Made by a program: the position numbers and the translations under genes. Under the pieces are notes generated by a model, which had not been told where the DNA came from, did not search any database, and saw only the letters and a list, made by a program, of their open reading frames with translations. Below are positions 43,561-52,938 of a DNA stretch of 64,000 nucleotides, one piece after another. Position 1 is the stretch's first letter; the number at the start of each line of letters is the position of its first letter. The stretch spans positions 1 to 64,000 of the forward strand of contig CAMUZR010000002.1 of NCBI GenBank assembly GCA_947165255.1. The letters are read 5' to 3'. The stretch is from an uncultured Bacteroidales bacterium. GTDB lineage: Bacteria; Bacteroidota; Bacteroidia; Bacteroidales; P3.

Positions 43561-43893
43561 ATGTACTACGTTATTGTCATAGTAAGTGTGTTTGTGGCTT
43601 CAGTAGCGCAAATGCTGCTGAAGAAAGGAGCAATGGTTAAGCATACCTCCTTTATTTTTGAGTACATTAACCCATGGGTTATAGGAGGATATGCTCTGAT
43701 GGGTCTCTCTTTGTTGGCCAATATATTTGCTATGAGCAAAGGAGTCCAAGTAAAGGAAGTTAGCTCTATTGAGGCATTAAGCTATCTTTTCGTCCCACTG
43801 ATGGCGATGCTCTGCTTCCATGAAAAAATAACGTTACGCAAAATAGTGTCAATACTTATTATCCTTATAGGTATTTTTATTTTCTTTATATGA
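43561..43893 (+). CDS. Small SMR/EamA-type membrane protein 2 (ArnE/F-like)
   Basis: A 110-residue protein with four transmembrane helices. Visible features are SVAQMLLKKGA in helix 1, the loop YINPWVIGGYALMGLSLLANI, EALSYLFVPLMAMLCFHEKIT, and a hydrophobic terminus (IILIGIFIFFI). It is the probable partner of the preceding SMR-type protein in a heterodimeric lipid-sugar flippase. GC content is low like the rest of the cassette. Confidence 0.8.
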   Translation: MYYVIVIVSVFVASVAQMLLKKGAMVKHTSFIFEYINPWVIGGYALMGLSLLANIFAMSKGVQVKEVSSIEALSYLFVPLMAMLCFHEKITLRKIVSILIILIGIFIFFI

Positions 43894-43973
43894 ACACAAT
43901 ATATAATATATCGTTGCATTATTTCAGTACAGAATAAAAAACATAGCTATCTTAAACAATAACTTTTATAGAT

Positions 43974-45095
43974 ATGAACATTCCTTTTAATAAACCACAC
44001 CTTACCGGCAAGGAAGCCCATTACATGTATGAGGCCGTTTTCGATGGCAAACTATCTGGAAATGGCAAGTTCACACGTCGGTGCCAGCAATATCTTGAGG
44101 AACGATACGGGTTCCGCAAGTGTCTCTTGACCACTAGCTGCACTGATGCATTGGAAATGGCGGCCATGCTTTGCGATATTAAGCCTGGCGATGAAGTGAT
44201 AGTTCCGAGTTATACCTTTGTATCATCTGCATTGGCTTTTGTACGTGCGGGTGCTAAAGTGGTCTTTGCAGACTCTATGAAACGCAATCCTAACATTGAT
44301 GCAGATCAGATTGAGTCTCTCATCACTCCCCGCACGCGTGTGATAGTCCCTGTTCATTATGCTGGTGTCGCATGCGATATGGACAAGATTATGGAGGTTG
44401 CAAACAGACACGGTTTACTGGTGGTGGAGGATGCCGCTCAGGCTATCGACTCTTTCTATAAAGGGCGCCCGTTAGGTGGCATCGGTCATCTTGCTACGTT
44501 TTCGTTCCATGAAACTAAGAATATCATCAGCGGTGAGGGCGGCTGTCTCTGCATTAATGACGACCGTTTTGTTCGTCGGGCAGAGATTATCTGGGAGAAG
44601 GGTACAAATCGCGCTGAGTTTTTCCGTGGTGAGGTGAACAAGTACGGATGGGTGGATATCGGCTCTTCTTTCCTCCCCAGTGAGGTTGTGTCGGCTTTTC
44701 TTTGGGCGCAGTTGGAAAGCCTCGATGAGATTCAGTTGCGCCGTCGTTCTCTCTGGCAGCGCTATCTTGAACGTCTGTTTCCTCTGGCCGGTTCGGGGCG
44801 GTTCCGCCTGCCGGATATTCCCGATTACGCTACCAATAATGCCCATATGTTCTATTTGGTCTGCCATTCGCTTGCGGAACGTTCTGCGTTGATTGATAGG
44901 TTGAAGGGGTCTGGGATGTTGGCGGTGTTTCACTATCTGAGCCTGCACTCCAGCCCTTTTTATCGCGACAGACACGATGGAAGGACCCTCCCCGAATGTG
45001 ACCGCTATGCCGACTGCCTCGTCCGACTCCCTCTCTACTACGATCTGCTGTTGGAGGATGTCGACGCTATTTGTGATTTAATAGGCGGGGCGTAG
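43974..45095 (+). CDS. dTDP-4-keto-6-deoxyhexose aminotransferase, WecE-like
   Basis: A 373-residue PLP-dependent sugar aminotransferase of the DegT/DnrJ/EryC1 family. The opening NIPFNKPHLTGKEAHYM and GKLSGNGKFTRRC, TTSCTDALEMAAML (cofactor phosphate site), VEDAAQAIDS (Asp153) and FSFHETKNIISGEGG with Schiff-base Lys182 closely follow WecE/RffA. That enzyme makes dTDP-4-amino-4,6-dideoxygalactose. It is adjacent to a WecD-like acetyltransferase gene, as in the enterobacterial common antigen cluster. GC content is intermediate between the cassette and the genome. It converges on prmA with a 16-bp gap. The sugar stereochemistry (Fuc4N or Qui4N) is not certain. Confidence 0.9.
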   Translation: MNIPFNKPHLTGKEAHYMYEAVFDGKLSGNGKFTRRCQQYLEERYGFRKCLLTTSCTDALEMAAMLCDIKPGDEVIVPSYTFVSSALAFVRAGAKVVFADSMKRNPNIDADQIESLITPRTRVIVPVHYAGVACDMDKIMEVANRHGLLVVEDAAQAIDSFYKGRPLGGIGHLATFSFHETKNIISGEGGCLCINDDRFVRRAEIIWEKGTNRAEFFRGEVNKYGWVDIGSSFLPSEVVSAFLWAQLESLDEIQLRRRSLWQRYLERLFPLAGSGRFRLPDIPDYATNNAHMFYLVCHSLAERSALIDRLKGSGMLAVFHYLSLHSSPFYRDRHDGRTLPECDRYADCLVRLPLYYDLLLEDVDAICDLIGGA

Positions 45096-45111
45096 GCGGT
45101 GGGTTTGTCTT

Positions 45112-45966
45112 TCACTCCGTGGCTGCCTTCTGCATTTTCAGCGCCGTCCAGCTTTGGCGGACTTTTTGCTGGTCGAGACGGAGACCTAAGGACTCGGCGT
45201 GTTGCTGCAGGACTGGCACGTCGCTCTCGTAAAAGCCACTCAGCAGCAGGGTGCCGCCAGGTTGGAGGACGCGGGCGTATGCCGCCATGTCGGCCAGGAG
45301 GATGTTGCGGTTGATGTTGGCTATGATGAGGTCGAAAAGATGGTTGCCCAAGAGGCTGGCGTCGCCGATGCGGACGGTAAGGTCCACACCGTTGCGCTGG
45401 GCATTTTCAAGGGCGTTGTTATAGGCCCACTCGTCAATGTCGATGGCCTCCACGTAGGCCGCACCGCGTAGTTTTGTCAGGATGGCCAGCACGGCAGTTC
45501 CACAGCCCATGTCGAGCACTTGGCGTCCGGCCATGTCCAGCTCGGCCAGGTAGGAGAGCATCATGTAGGTGGTTTGGTGGTGGGCGGTGCCGAAGGACAT
45601 CTTGGGCTCGATTTCAATCTCGTAGTCCACATCGTCGCGGTGTTCATGGAAGGGGGCGCGAACCCATACTTTCTTGCCGTTGGCGGCTTCGACCAGCACG
45701 GGCTTGTGCTGTTTTTCCCACTCCTCGTTCCAGTTCTTGTCGGGCATTGCTTCAAAAGAGTATGTACACTCGGTCATGGACCGGATTTCTTCAATCTGCT
45801 CTTTCAGCCAGGCTTCGTCGAAAAGGGTTTCCTGCACGTATGCTTTCAGTCCGTCGGGCGTTTCAACAAAGCTGTCGTATGGACCCTCGTTGCCGAGTGC
45901 GTCCACCAGCAGGTCGCGGAAGGGGTCGTTCTGCCCCAAGGAAATGTTTACTTCGATATATTTCAT
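45112..45966 (-). CDS. prmA: Ribosomal protein L11 methyltransferase
   Basis: A 284-residue SAM-dependent methyltransferase that trimethylates ribosomal protein L11. The N-terminal substrate domain (to about 110) is followed by PKMSFGTAHHQTT, the SAM motif QVLDMGCGTAVLAIL, EAIDIDEWAYNNALENAQRNG and the catalytic-loop-like FDLIIANINRNIL. Its start overlaps the truA stop by 4 bp, so both are co-translated. Confidence 0.96.
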   Translation of the reverse strand: MKYIEVNISLGQNDPFRDLLVDALGNEGPYDSFVETPDGLKAYVQETLFDEAWLKEQIEEIRSMTECTYSFEAMPDKNWNEEWEKQHKPVLVEAANGKKVWVRAPFHEHRDDVDYEIEIEPKMSFGTAHHQTTYMMLSYLAELDMAGRQVLDMGCGTAVLAILTKLRGAAYVEAIDIDEWAYNNALENAQRNGVDLTVRIGDASLLGNHLFDLIIANINRNILLADMAAYARVLQPGGTLLLSGFYESDVPVLQQHAESLGLRLDQQKVRQSWTALKMQKAATE

Positions 45967-46718
45967 GACTGTTGTATTCTGATTTCTTCAAAAGGATATT
46001 CTACACGGGTAAGGAAAAGCCCTTGTGGGGGCATGGAGGCACCGGCGGCGCAACGGTCTTTGCGCTCGATGATTTGGCGGAGGCCGTCAAGGGTGAGTTT
46101 GCCACGCCCTAGGTCGAGCAGGGTCCCGGTGACCGAGCGCACCATGTTGCGCAGGAAGCGGTTGCTGCGGATGGTGAAGACCCACTCGTCTTCGCGCTCC
46201 TCCCATTGGGCAAGGCTCAGGTGGCATATGTTGGTCTTCACTTGGGTGTGCAGTTTGGCAAAACTGGTGAAGTCTTCGTATTCCATCAGCAGGTTTGCCC
46301 CCTGGTTCATCAGTTCTAGGTTGGGACGGTAGTAGATGCGGCTGTAAAGTCCTTGCTTAAAGGGAAGTCGGCGGTCACTAACGTGATATTGGTAGGTGCG
46401 TGCAGTGGCATCAAAACGGGCATGTGCGTTGTCGCGGACGGCAAATATCTCGTAGATGGCTATGTCGTCGGGTAGGAAACTGTTCAGTTTGAAAGTCAGT
46501 TGGCGGGTGTCTACTTCGTCAGTGGCATTGAAGTGGGCGTAGAAGTCGCTGGCGTGTACTCCCGTGTCGGTCCTTCCGCACCCCACGATGGCCGTCGGCC
46601 GTCGCAAGAGGGTGGTGAGCGCCTGCTCCAAGGTCTGTTGCACCGTGGGCAGGCCGGGCTGGGTCTGCCAGCCGCAGTAGTTGGCGCCGTTGTAGGCTAG
46701 GTGGATGAAGTATCGCAT
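45963..46718 (-). CDS. truA: tRNA pseudouridine synthase A
   Basis: A 251-residue enzyme forming pseudouridine at tRNA positions 38-40. Motifs are YNGANYCGWQTQPGLPTVQ, the catalytic CGRTDTGVHASD (Asp in RTDTGVHA), ARFDATARTYQYHV and RNMVRSVTGTLLDLGRGKL. It lies between topB and prmA on one strand with nearly no spacing. Confidence 0.97.
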   Translation of the reverse strand: MRYFIHLAYNGANYCGWQTQPGLPTVQQTLEQALTTLLRRPTAIVGCGRTDTGVHASDFYAHFNATDEVDTRQLTFKLNSFLPDDIAIYEIFAVRDNAHARFDATARTYQYHVSDRRLPFKQGLYSRIYYRPNLELMNQGANLLMEYEDFTSFAKLHTQVKTNICHLSLAQWEEREDEWVFTIRSNRFLRNMVRSVTGTLLDLGRGKLTLDGLRQIIERKDRCAAGASMPPQGLFLTRVEYPFEEIRIQQS

Positions 46719-46722
46719 GGTG

Positions 46723-48630
46723 TCAGGCGTTGGGCGGGGCGGGTTGGTGGTTGGGGCGGAAGGGGTCGGCCTTGACTTGTTGCACCAGTTGCCAAACCAT
46801 TTGTTTCAGTTCATAAATAAATTGCTGTGCGTCATATTTGCGGCCCTCAATTTCGCGCAGTTTCTTCTCCCACTGCCCGGTCAGCTCGGCGCTCTTGAGC
46901 AGGTCGTTGCGTATGAGGCCGATAAGCTGAATGCCTGTGTCGGTGGCTATGAGCGACTTGCGCTCTTTTCGAATATAGTTGCGCTTAAACAGGGTTTCGA
47001 TGATGGCGGCGCGGGTGGAGGGGCGTCCGATGCCGTTCTCTTTCAGTGCGTCGCGCAACTCCTCGTTGGTGACGTTCTTTCCGGCGGTTTCCATTGCGCG
47101 CAGGAGGGTGGCCTCGGTATAGGGTTTTGGGGGCTGGGTCCATTTCTCGGTGAGGGTGGGCGTGTGGGGGCCGTGCTCGCCTTTCCTGAAGTCGGGCAGC
47201 GTCTTTTCCTCTTCTTTCTTATTGCCCTCGTCGTCGGTGGCGGCCTCTTTTGCGGCATGGCCCCAGTTGAAGACTTCGCGCCATCCCTGCTCCAATATCT
47301 GTTTGCCGCTGGCCTTAAACTCCACTTTGCCTTTCTTGGCCTTGCCCTGGGGCGTGGGTTCCTCGGTTTCCACTTTGCCTGTCACGGTCGTGGTGGCAAA
47401 TTTGCAGTCGGGGTAGAATACTGCAATGAACCTCCGCGCAACGAGGTCAAACACTTTCTTCTCGTTGAATGTCATGTCGCCCCCGGCGGGATTCATTCCA
47501 GTGGGTATGATGGCGTGGTGGTCGGTCACTTTCGAGGTGTCGAATACTTTCTTGCTTTTCTTGAGGGTGGTGCCCATCAGCGGCTGAATCAGCGGCTGAT
47601 AGGGTAGCAGCCCCTGCAGTATCTTCGGGCATTTGGGGTATATGTCGTCGCTGAGGTAGGTGGTGTCCACACGGGGATAGGTGGTGAATTTCTTCTCGTA
47701 CAGGCTTTGGATATATTTCAGCGTCTCGTCGGCCGAGAAGGAATACTTCTTGTTGCACTCAACCTGCAGGCTGGTGAGGTCGAAAAGGCGCGGCGGGGAT
47801 TCCGTTCCGGCCTTCTTGCTTATGCCCGTCACCTCAAAGTCGCGGTCCTTTATCAGTCCGAAGGCTTTGCGTCCTTCCTCTTCGTTGGTGATGCGGCCTT
47901 TGCTGTTGGCGGCCCCCTCCTCGCCTTCGTCGCTCTGCTTGAGGGTGAAGAGGGTGTCGCGGTAGACGGTGGCCAGCACCCAATACTGCTCGGGCTTGAA
48001 GTTCTGAATCTCCAACTGGCGGTTCACTATCATGGCCAGGGTGGGGGTCTGCACTCGTCCGATGGAGAGCACCTGGCGCTGGGTCTGGCGGTATTTGAGG
48101 GTATAGAGCCGGGTGGCGTTCATCCCCAGCAGCCAGTCACCAATGGCGCGGCAGAGTCCCGCCTCGTAGAGCGACTGGTATTCGTCCTGAGATTTCAGGT
48201 TGGCAAAGCCTTCCCTGATGGCCTCGTCGGTCATCGACGAAATCCACAGCCGCCGCACCGGGCAGCGGGCTTGGGCGCGTTGCATCACCCAGCGCTGGAT
48301 AAGCTCTCCCTCCTGCCCCGCATCGCCGCAGTTGACAATGCCTTCGGCGGCCTGCATGAGGCGTTCGATGGTGTGGAACTGTTTCTCGTAGCCGTCGTTG
48401 TTGATAAGCTTAATGCCGAAACGCTGCGGAATCATGGGCAGGTCGTCCAGGCTCCACTGCTTCCACCAGGGGGTATAGTCCTGCGGCTCTTTCAGGGTAC
48501 AGAGGTGGCCGAAGGTCCAGGTGACCTGGTAGCCGTTGCCTTCCATGTAGCCGTCATGCGCCACATTGGCTCCCAATATGCGGGCAATGTCTCGTCCCAC
48601 CGATGGCTTTTCTGCTATGCAAACAATCAA
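46723..48630 (-). CDS. topB: DNA topoisomerase III (type IA)
   Basis: A 635-residue type IA topoisomerase. The TOPRIM part has VCIAEKPSVGRDIARILG (catalytic Glu) and NCGDAGQEGELI (acidic D.D.E). Further on are SIGRVQTPTLAMIV and the active-site region FTTYPRVDTTYLSDD with the catalytic Tyr. Near the C-terminus is GIGRPSTRAAIIETL. There are no zinc fingers, as usual for topoisomerase III. It relaxes single-strand-containing supercoils and decatenates. It starts 12 bp after the sppA stop. Confidence 0.96.
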   Translation of the reverse strand: MIVCIAEKPSVGRDIARILGANVAHDGYMEGNGYQVTWTFGHLCTLKEPQDYTPWWKQWSLDDLPMIPQRFGIKLINNDGYEKQFHTIERLMQAAEGIVNCGDAGQEGELIQRWVMQRAQARCPVRRLWISSMTDEAIREGFANLKSQDEYQSLYEAGLCRAIGDWLLGMNATRLYTLKYRQTQRQVLSIGRVQTPTLAMIVNRQLEIQNFKPEQYWVLATVYRDTLFTLKQSDEGEEGAANSKGRITNEEEGRKAFGLIKDRDFEVTGISKKAGTESPPRLFDLTSLQVECNKKYSFSADETLKYIQSLYEKKFTTYPRVDTTYLSDDIYPKCPKILQGLLPYQPLIQPLMGTTLKKSKKVFDTSKVTDHHAIIPTGMNPAGGDMTFNEKKVFDLVARRFIAVFYPDCKFATTTVTGKVETEEPTPQGKAKKGKVEFKASGKQILEQGWREVFNWGHAAKEAATDDEGNKKEEEKTLPDFRKGEHGPHTPTLTEKWTQPPKPYTEATLLRAMETAGKNVTNEELRDALKENGIGRPSTRAAIIETLFKRNYIRKERKSLIATDTGIQLIGLIRNDLLKSAELTGQWEKKLREIEGRKYDAQQFIYELKQMVWQLVQQVKADPFRPNHQPAPPNA

Positions 48631-48642
48631 CGGACAGGCGTT

Positions 48643-50439
48643 TTAGTCAATCTTAATCAGGAAAGGCAGGCGGGCCTGCAAGGGCTCCATCTGGCTCCAT
48701 TGTTCCAACTCGCTATAGAAGGGGATGACGGCGTTCAGGCGGGCCTTGATTTCCTCCTCCTTGCTATCGTCCATCTGGTCCATCACCTGCTCCCAAAGGC
48801 GCTTCTCCTTGGGGAATACCTTCACCGTGCTCTTTTCGTAGTCAATTCCTGCCTCCTCGGCGGCAATGCTCAGGGCCAGAGGAAGACCGCCCAGGGTGTC
48901 GACCAATCCAATCTCCTTGGCCTGCAAGCCGGTCCACACGCGGCCGCGGGCAATGCTGTCGACGTAAGTGCGGGTCAGGCCTCGGCCGTCGGCCACGCGC
49001 TGGGTGAAGGTGATGTAGAAGTCCTCCACATTGCGCTGCAGCATGTTGCGGGCGTCAGTCGAAAGCGGGCGGTAGATCGAAAGTCCGGTGCTGTTGCGAT
49101 TGGTCATGACCGTATCGGTGGTTATGCCCAGTTTCTGGCGCAGCAGGTTGCCCACTTCGGGTAGGGTGGCAAAAACGCCTATGCTGCCAGTGAGCGTGGT
49201 GGGATGGGCCACAATCTTAGTGCCGAAACAGCTTATCTCGTATCCGGCGCTGGCGGCCAGCCCGCTCATCGAGATCACAACGGGCTTCACTTTTTTCGCC
49301 TCTCGCACCGCGTGGGTCATCGACTCCGATGCCGTGACGGCTCCTCCGGGCGAGTTGACGCGCAGCACTATGGCCTTCACCTTCTCATCCTTAGCGGCAT
49401 CGGTCAGGGCTTTCACAATGTCGTCGCCATAGACGGCCGTGGCGGTGCCGTTGCTCTTGCCGGGCACCACGTTGCCTTCGGCATAGATGAGGGCTATCTG
49501 GTCGCCGCCTTCCTTAGCCTTCGTCTGGTTGACAGTCTCGGCATAGCGGTTGGCCTTCACAATCTTTTTTACGCCGTAGCGCTCGTTCATCATCTGCTTT
49601 ATGTCCTGAGCAAAGCAGAGGGTGTCCACCAGGCCGTTCTTGAGGGCCTCGTCGGGCAGGAATCCGCCCAGGTTGTCGGCCACGGTGTTCAACTGCTGTA
49701 CCGTCAGGCCGCGGTTGGCTGCCATGGCAGCCACGGCATAGTCCCAGATGCTGTTGATATAGGAGCGCACCTGCTCGCGGTTGGCATCGCTCATGTTGGA
49801 GCGCACGTAAGTCTCGCCGGCGCTCTTGTAGGCACAGCTGGTGGGGCGGATGAGCTCCATGTGCACCCCCAGTTTGTCCAGCAACCCTTTATAGAAAATG
49901 GCCTCTGCCCCCATGCCGCGGAACTCTATGACGCCCGATGGATGCACGGCCAGCAGGTTGGCGCCGGTGGCCAGGTAGTATTCGGGCTGAGTCATCGTCT
50001 CGCCGTATGCCAAGATGGGTTTGTCGCATCTGTCGCGGAAACGGGCAAATGCCTCCTGAAGCTCCTCGGCCTGGGCCCATACCATGTTGCTGCCGCCCAG
50101 GTGCAGGTACAGCGCGTCCACTCGGTCGTCCTTGGCGGCACTTTCAATAGTGGCAAGCAACTGCTCAATGCTGGTGCCGCCTTTTTCGCCAAAGAGTGCC
50201 ATGATTTCGTTTGGCTTGCGCTCGCTCACGGGCTGTGTGAGGTCCAACTCCACGGCCAAATTGCTGCCACTGATGGGGGTGGTGTTCTCCATACTGGAGG
50301 AAAGGGCCGAGGCTAGCATGCCCAGGCAGATGATAAAGGCAATAATATTCAGCACGGCAAAGGCGATAATCACGCCCACGGCCGAAGCCAGCATAGTCTT
50401 GCCGAAGCCTAGAGGCTTCTGTTCATAGTTCGGTGTCAT
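48643..50439 (-). CDS. sppA: Signal peptide peptidase SppA, long form (S49)
   Basis: A 598-residue membrane-anchored serine peptidase that degrades leftover signal peptides. One N-terminal transmembrane helix lies at about 15-45. Two S49 domains follow. The N-terminal domain holds the general-base Lys (in TSCAYKSAGE). The C-terminal domain holds the nucleophile Ser in MSGLAASAGYEI, near VLRVNSPGGAVTASE. The gene has its own -7 element (50507-50514) and heads the sppA-topB-truA-prmA series. Confidence 0.95.
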   Translation of the reverse strand: MTPNYEQKPLGFGKTMLASAVGVIIAFAVLNIIAFIICLGMLASALSSSMENTTPISGSNLAVELDLTQPVSERKPNEIMALFGEKGGTSIEQLLATIESAAKDDRVDALYLHLGGSNMVWAQAEELQEAFARFRDRCDKPILAYGETMTQPEYYLATGANLLAVHPSGVIEFRGMGAEAIFYKGLLDKLGVHMELIRPTSCAYKSAGETYVRSNMSDANREQVRSYINSIWDYAVAAMAANRGLTVQQLNTVADNLGGFLPDEALKNGLVDTLCFAQDIKQMMNERYGVKKIVKANRYAETVNQTKAKEGGDQIALIYAEGNVVPGKSNGTATAVYGDDIVKALTDAAKDEKVKAIVLRVNSPGGAVTASESMTHAVREAKKVKPVVISMSGLAASAGYEISCFGTKIVAHPTTLTGSIGVFATLPEVGNLLRQKLGITTDTVMTNRNSTGLSIYRPLSTDARNMLQRNVEDFYITFTQRVADGRGLTRTYVDSIARGRVWTGLQAKEIGLVDTLGGLPLALSIAAEEAGIDYEKSTVKVFPKEKRLWEQVMDQMDDSKEEEIKARLNAVIPFYSELEQWSQMEPLQARLPFLIKID

Positions 50440-50506
50440 AATATCTTTTGTTTAAATATATCTTAATTATTATCTTAGGCAAAAACCACGCCTAAATACA
50501 AAAATG

Positions 50507-50514
50507 CAAAGATA
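50507..50514 (-). promoter_or_regulatory. -7 element of the sppA operon
   Basis: TATCTTTG on the minus strand, 67 bp before the sppA ATG. Confidence 0.6.
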
Positions 50515-50589
50515 CAAAAAAAAACCGATAAATGACAAAAAGTAGTTTCCCCGCCGGCGCCGCCCCGTGCACTTCGGGCGCTCGGCCCC

Positions 50590-50625
50590 TTAAAAACAAA
50601 CGGCCGCCTCAAAAGGGCGGCCGTT
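50590..50625 (-). terminator. Terminator of the riboswitch-controlled surface protein gene
   Basis: CGGCCGCC-cttttga-GGCGGCCG on the minus strand, followed by TTTGTTTTTAA. It isolates the gene from sppA. Confidence 0.85.
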
Positions 50626-50695
50626 GCAGCATTAATGGTATAAAGTATTGATAATGAAAGACAGTAATGCTATATCTTGTATACAGAATACGCAA

Positions 50696-52630
50696 TTAGT
50701 GTTTCACCACCAGGCGCTGAGCCTGGCCGTCGATGCGGAGGATGTACATACCGTCGGCCATGTCGGCGGTGCCGAGGCTCACCTGGCGGCCGTTGAAGGT
50801 CTGCTGGAGCATCAGCTGGCCGTTGGTGCTGTAGATGGCGGCCACGTGCTGGCCGTTGCCCTCCACGGTGCACATCACAACGTTATTGGCAGGGTTGGGG
50901 AAGAGCTGCACCTTGCCTGCAAGCGCATTGTCGATGCCCACGGGCTGGGAATATTTCCAGTTGAGCACTGCCACGCCGTCCAGGTCGAAGCCGCAGCTGT
51001 TGCCGTTGGTGGGGTAGGGGTCCATGACCATGTTGCCGTACTGGTCGTAGGTGGCATAAGCGGGGTCGTTGGTGCCGATGACGTCAACCACGCGCACGTA
51101 CATAATGCTGTCCAGGTCGATGCCGGTGCTGTCGCTCAGCTGGGCCAGGTCAAACGGAGTGCCGAAGCCACTGCGGTACTTGCCAGCCAGATTGTCGATA
51201 AAGGTGGGGTCGACTGAACCATATTCGCCAAGAACGTCGCAAGTGGCCGTGAGCGAGGTGGCAGGAAAACGAACGAAACGTTCGCCATCGGTGCTGACCT
51301 CCACAAAGGCAAGCTCCAAGAAGTTGTCGTTAAAACTGTTCTCAAAAATGGCAAAGTCAAAGCCTTCGCCGTTGGCAATGGGGTGCTCAAAGGTGAGGGT
51401 GGCCATGCCGCCGTCGCCCAGGCTGACCACCTCCAGGTTGTTGCCCGTCACAGGTCCCACGGCGTCGTTGGCCGTGCCGTAGCTGACGGTGCTGGAGCTG
51501 GGGTTGGTAATGTCCGACGGGCCTAACTCCAAGGTGCAGGTGGCGGCCCAACCCTTGATGCGGCTGTCGGTATAGCTCACGGCGCTGGCGCCTTCGCTGC
51601 CGGCTGCGCCACAGAAAGGACCGGCCACAATCACGTCGATGGGGGTGATAGTAGTGTTCCAAGCCATCTCCGAGGGATAGCCCCAGGCAGTGTCGATGAC
51701 AATGCCGATAGAGGCATCGCCCCATTTCACAAAGTCGCCGTCGAACAGCATCTGAGCGTCATAACCCATCTGTGAGGAGCTTCCGTTGAGGTTGCACCAC
51801 CAGTAGTTATAGCCCTCGCTCGGGACGGCCAGGGCCATGTTGGTGCCGGCATAGTCGTGATAAAGGATGTCGCTAATGCCCCAACTGCCGGGGACATAGC
51901 TGAAACGGTAGTCGGCGCAGGCAATGCTGTCCATGGCAGCCTGCAGGGTGATGCTGTCGTTGAAGCGCACACCCCATGCCAGGCAGCTGTCGGCCCAGTT
52001 CACGGCAATCACCACCTCGCTCTCGCCGCTGCCGTACCAAGTCAGAATGTCATCTGCGGCAATGCTGTTCGTGTCGGGGACAATGGGTTCGGTGTGGTTG
52101 GGGTCGATGGCGGCGGTGGCAGAGGTCATGTCGAAAGAGCAGCTGCCGCTCATCTCAATCACGTCGCCGCTGTCCACAGCCTGGTTGTCATAGGTGTACA
52201 AGCCAAAACTGCCGTTGTAGTTAAAGCACCAGTAGTTCGTAGGACTGCTCAGCGTGTCGCCGTTCTCGACGTACTCCACGTTACTAATCAGGCTGTATTC
52301 AAAATTGAAAGTAAAGCGGCTGTCGTGGGCTGCAATCGAGTCCAGCAGGTCCAGCGCCGTGGCGTCGTTGCCGTTCCAGCGGACACCCCAGACCAGCGCC
52401 GTCGGGTCGTCCATGTCGTCCCAGGCCACGATGACCACCGACTGGTTGCTGCCGGTGCCGCACCAGAACTGCACGTCGTCGGCACTGAAATCAATGTTCT
52501 TAGAATCTTTCAAAGTGTTGTAAATGCCGCGTCCCGCATCTTCGCGAGCATACAACTCGTTGTTACTTTGTGCCCACAGGCCGGCCATGAGGACCATACC
52601 GAGGCAGAGCATAGATAATTTTTTCATCAT
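50696..52630 (-). CDS. T9SS-sorted surface protein under cobalamin riboswitch control
   Basis: A 644-residue secreted protein (signal peptide MMKKLSMLCLGMVLMAGLWAQ). Two related repeats, at about 48-165 and 190-310, share a pattern of ADDV/I..W.G.G....VV...W.D, L.WGVR and DSIA..D.RF. A third domain at about 340-560 has VSLGDGGMATLTFEHPI, FDFAIFENSFNDNFLELAFV, LAGKYRSGFGTPFDL and RVVDVIGTNDPAY. It resembles the cell-surface protein domain seen in Bacteroidota B12 loci. The C-terminal 80 residues (VQLFPNPANNVVM ... LVVKH) form a type A T9SS sorting domain. Downstream is a terminator, so it is monocistronic. I infer a cobalamin-capture or cobalamin-related surface role; no catalytic motif is visible. 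BtuG/BtuH-like function is an analogy only. Confidence 0.8.
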   Translation of the reverse strand: MMKKLSMLCLGMVLMAGLWAQSNNELYAREDAGRGIYNTLKDSKNIDFSADDVQFWCGTGSNQSVVIVAWDDMDDPTALVWGVRWNGNDATALDLLDSIAAHDSRFTFNFEYSLISNVEYVENGDTLSSPTNYWCFNYNGSFGLYTYDNQAVDSGDVIEMSGSCSFDMTSATAAIDPNHTEPIVPDTNSIAADDILTWYGSGESEVVIAVNWADSCLAWGVRFNDSITLQAAMDSIACADYRFSYVPGSWGISDILYHDYAGTNMALAVPSEGYNYWWCNLNGSSSQMGYDAQMLFDGDFVKWGDASIGIVIDTAWGYPSEMAWNTTITPIDVIVAGPFCGAAGSEGASAVSYTDSRIKGWAATCTLELGPSDITNPSSSTVSYGTANDAVGPVTGNNLEVVSLGDGGMATLTFEHPIANGEGFDFAIFENSFNDNFLELAFVEVSTDGERFVRFPATSLTATCDVLGEYGSVDPTFIDNLAGKYRSGFGTPFDLAQLSDSTGIDLDSIMYVRVVDVIGTNDPAYATYDQYGNMVMDPYPTNGNSCGFDLDGVAVLNWKYSQPVGIDNALAGKVQLFPNPANNVVMCTVEGNGQHVAAIYSTNGQLMLQQTFNGRQVSLGTADMADGMYILRIDGQAQRLVVKH

Positions 52631-52938
52631 AATAATAATTACAAATTTTTAAACAATTCGTCTCTCGCGTCCCTCGGCGGACAACACGTGTCGTGAGGGG
52701 GCACTTGTTCAAAAACAGCAATCGGGTGGGAGAAAAAAGAGGGGGTGAGCTTTGCGTCTAGTCTGGCCGGCGGCGGGCACAAGAGGCCGGGGGCGGGTTG
52801 CCGTTTGGCGACGGGGCAGCATCCGTTGGCGCTGTGCTGCCGGGGGGTAGGCGGTGGGCAGCCTGGGGTCGCTCGGCGGCTGCCGCAGTGGGGGTAGGTC
52901 TTTTTTAAGCTCTTTCCTCGAAAGCCTGTTTCAAAAAA
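52631..52938 (-). other. Long leader between riboswitch and coding sequence
   Basis: About 300 nt of G/C-rich leader follows the riboswitch before the ATG. It includes T/A runs near 52731-52740 and 52900-52906 on the sense strand and GC-rich inverted segments (GCAGCCGCC / GGCAGCAC). No open frame is convincing. It could hold the expression platform or a second control layer. Confidence 0.5.
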
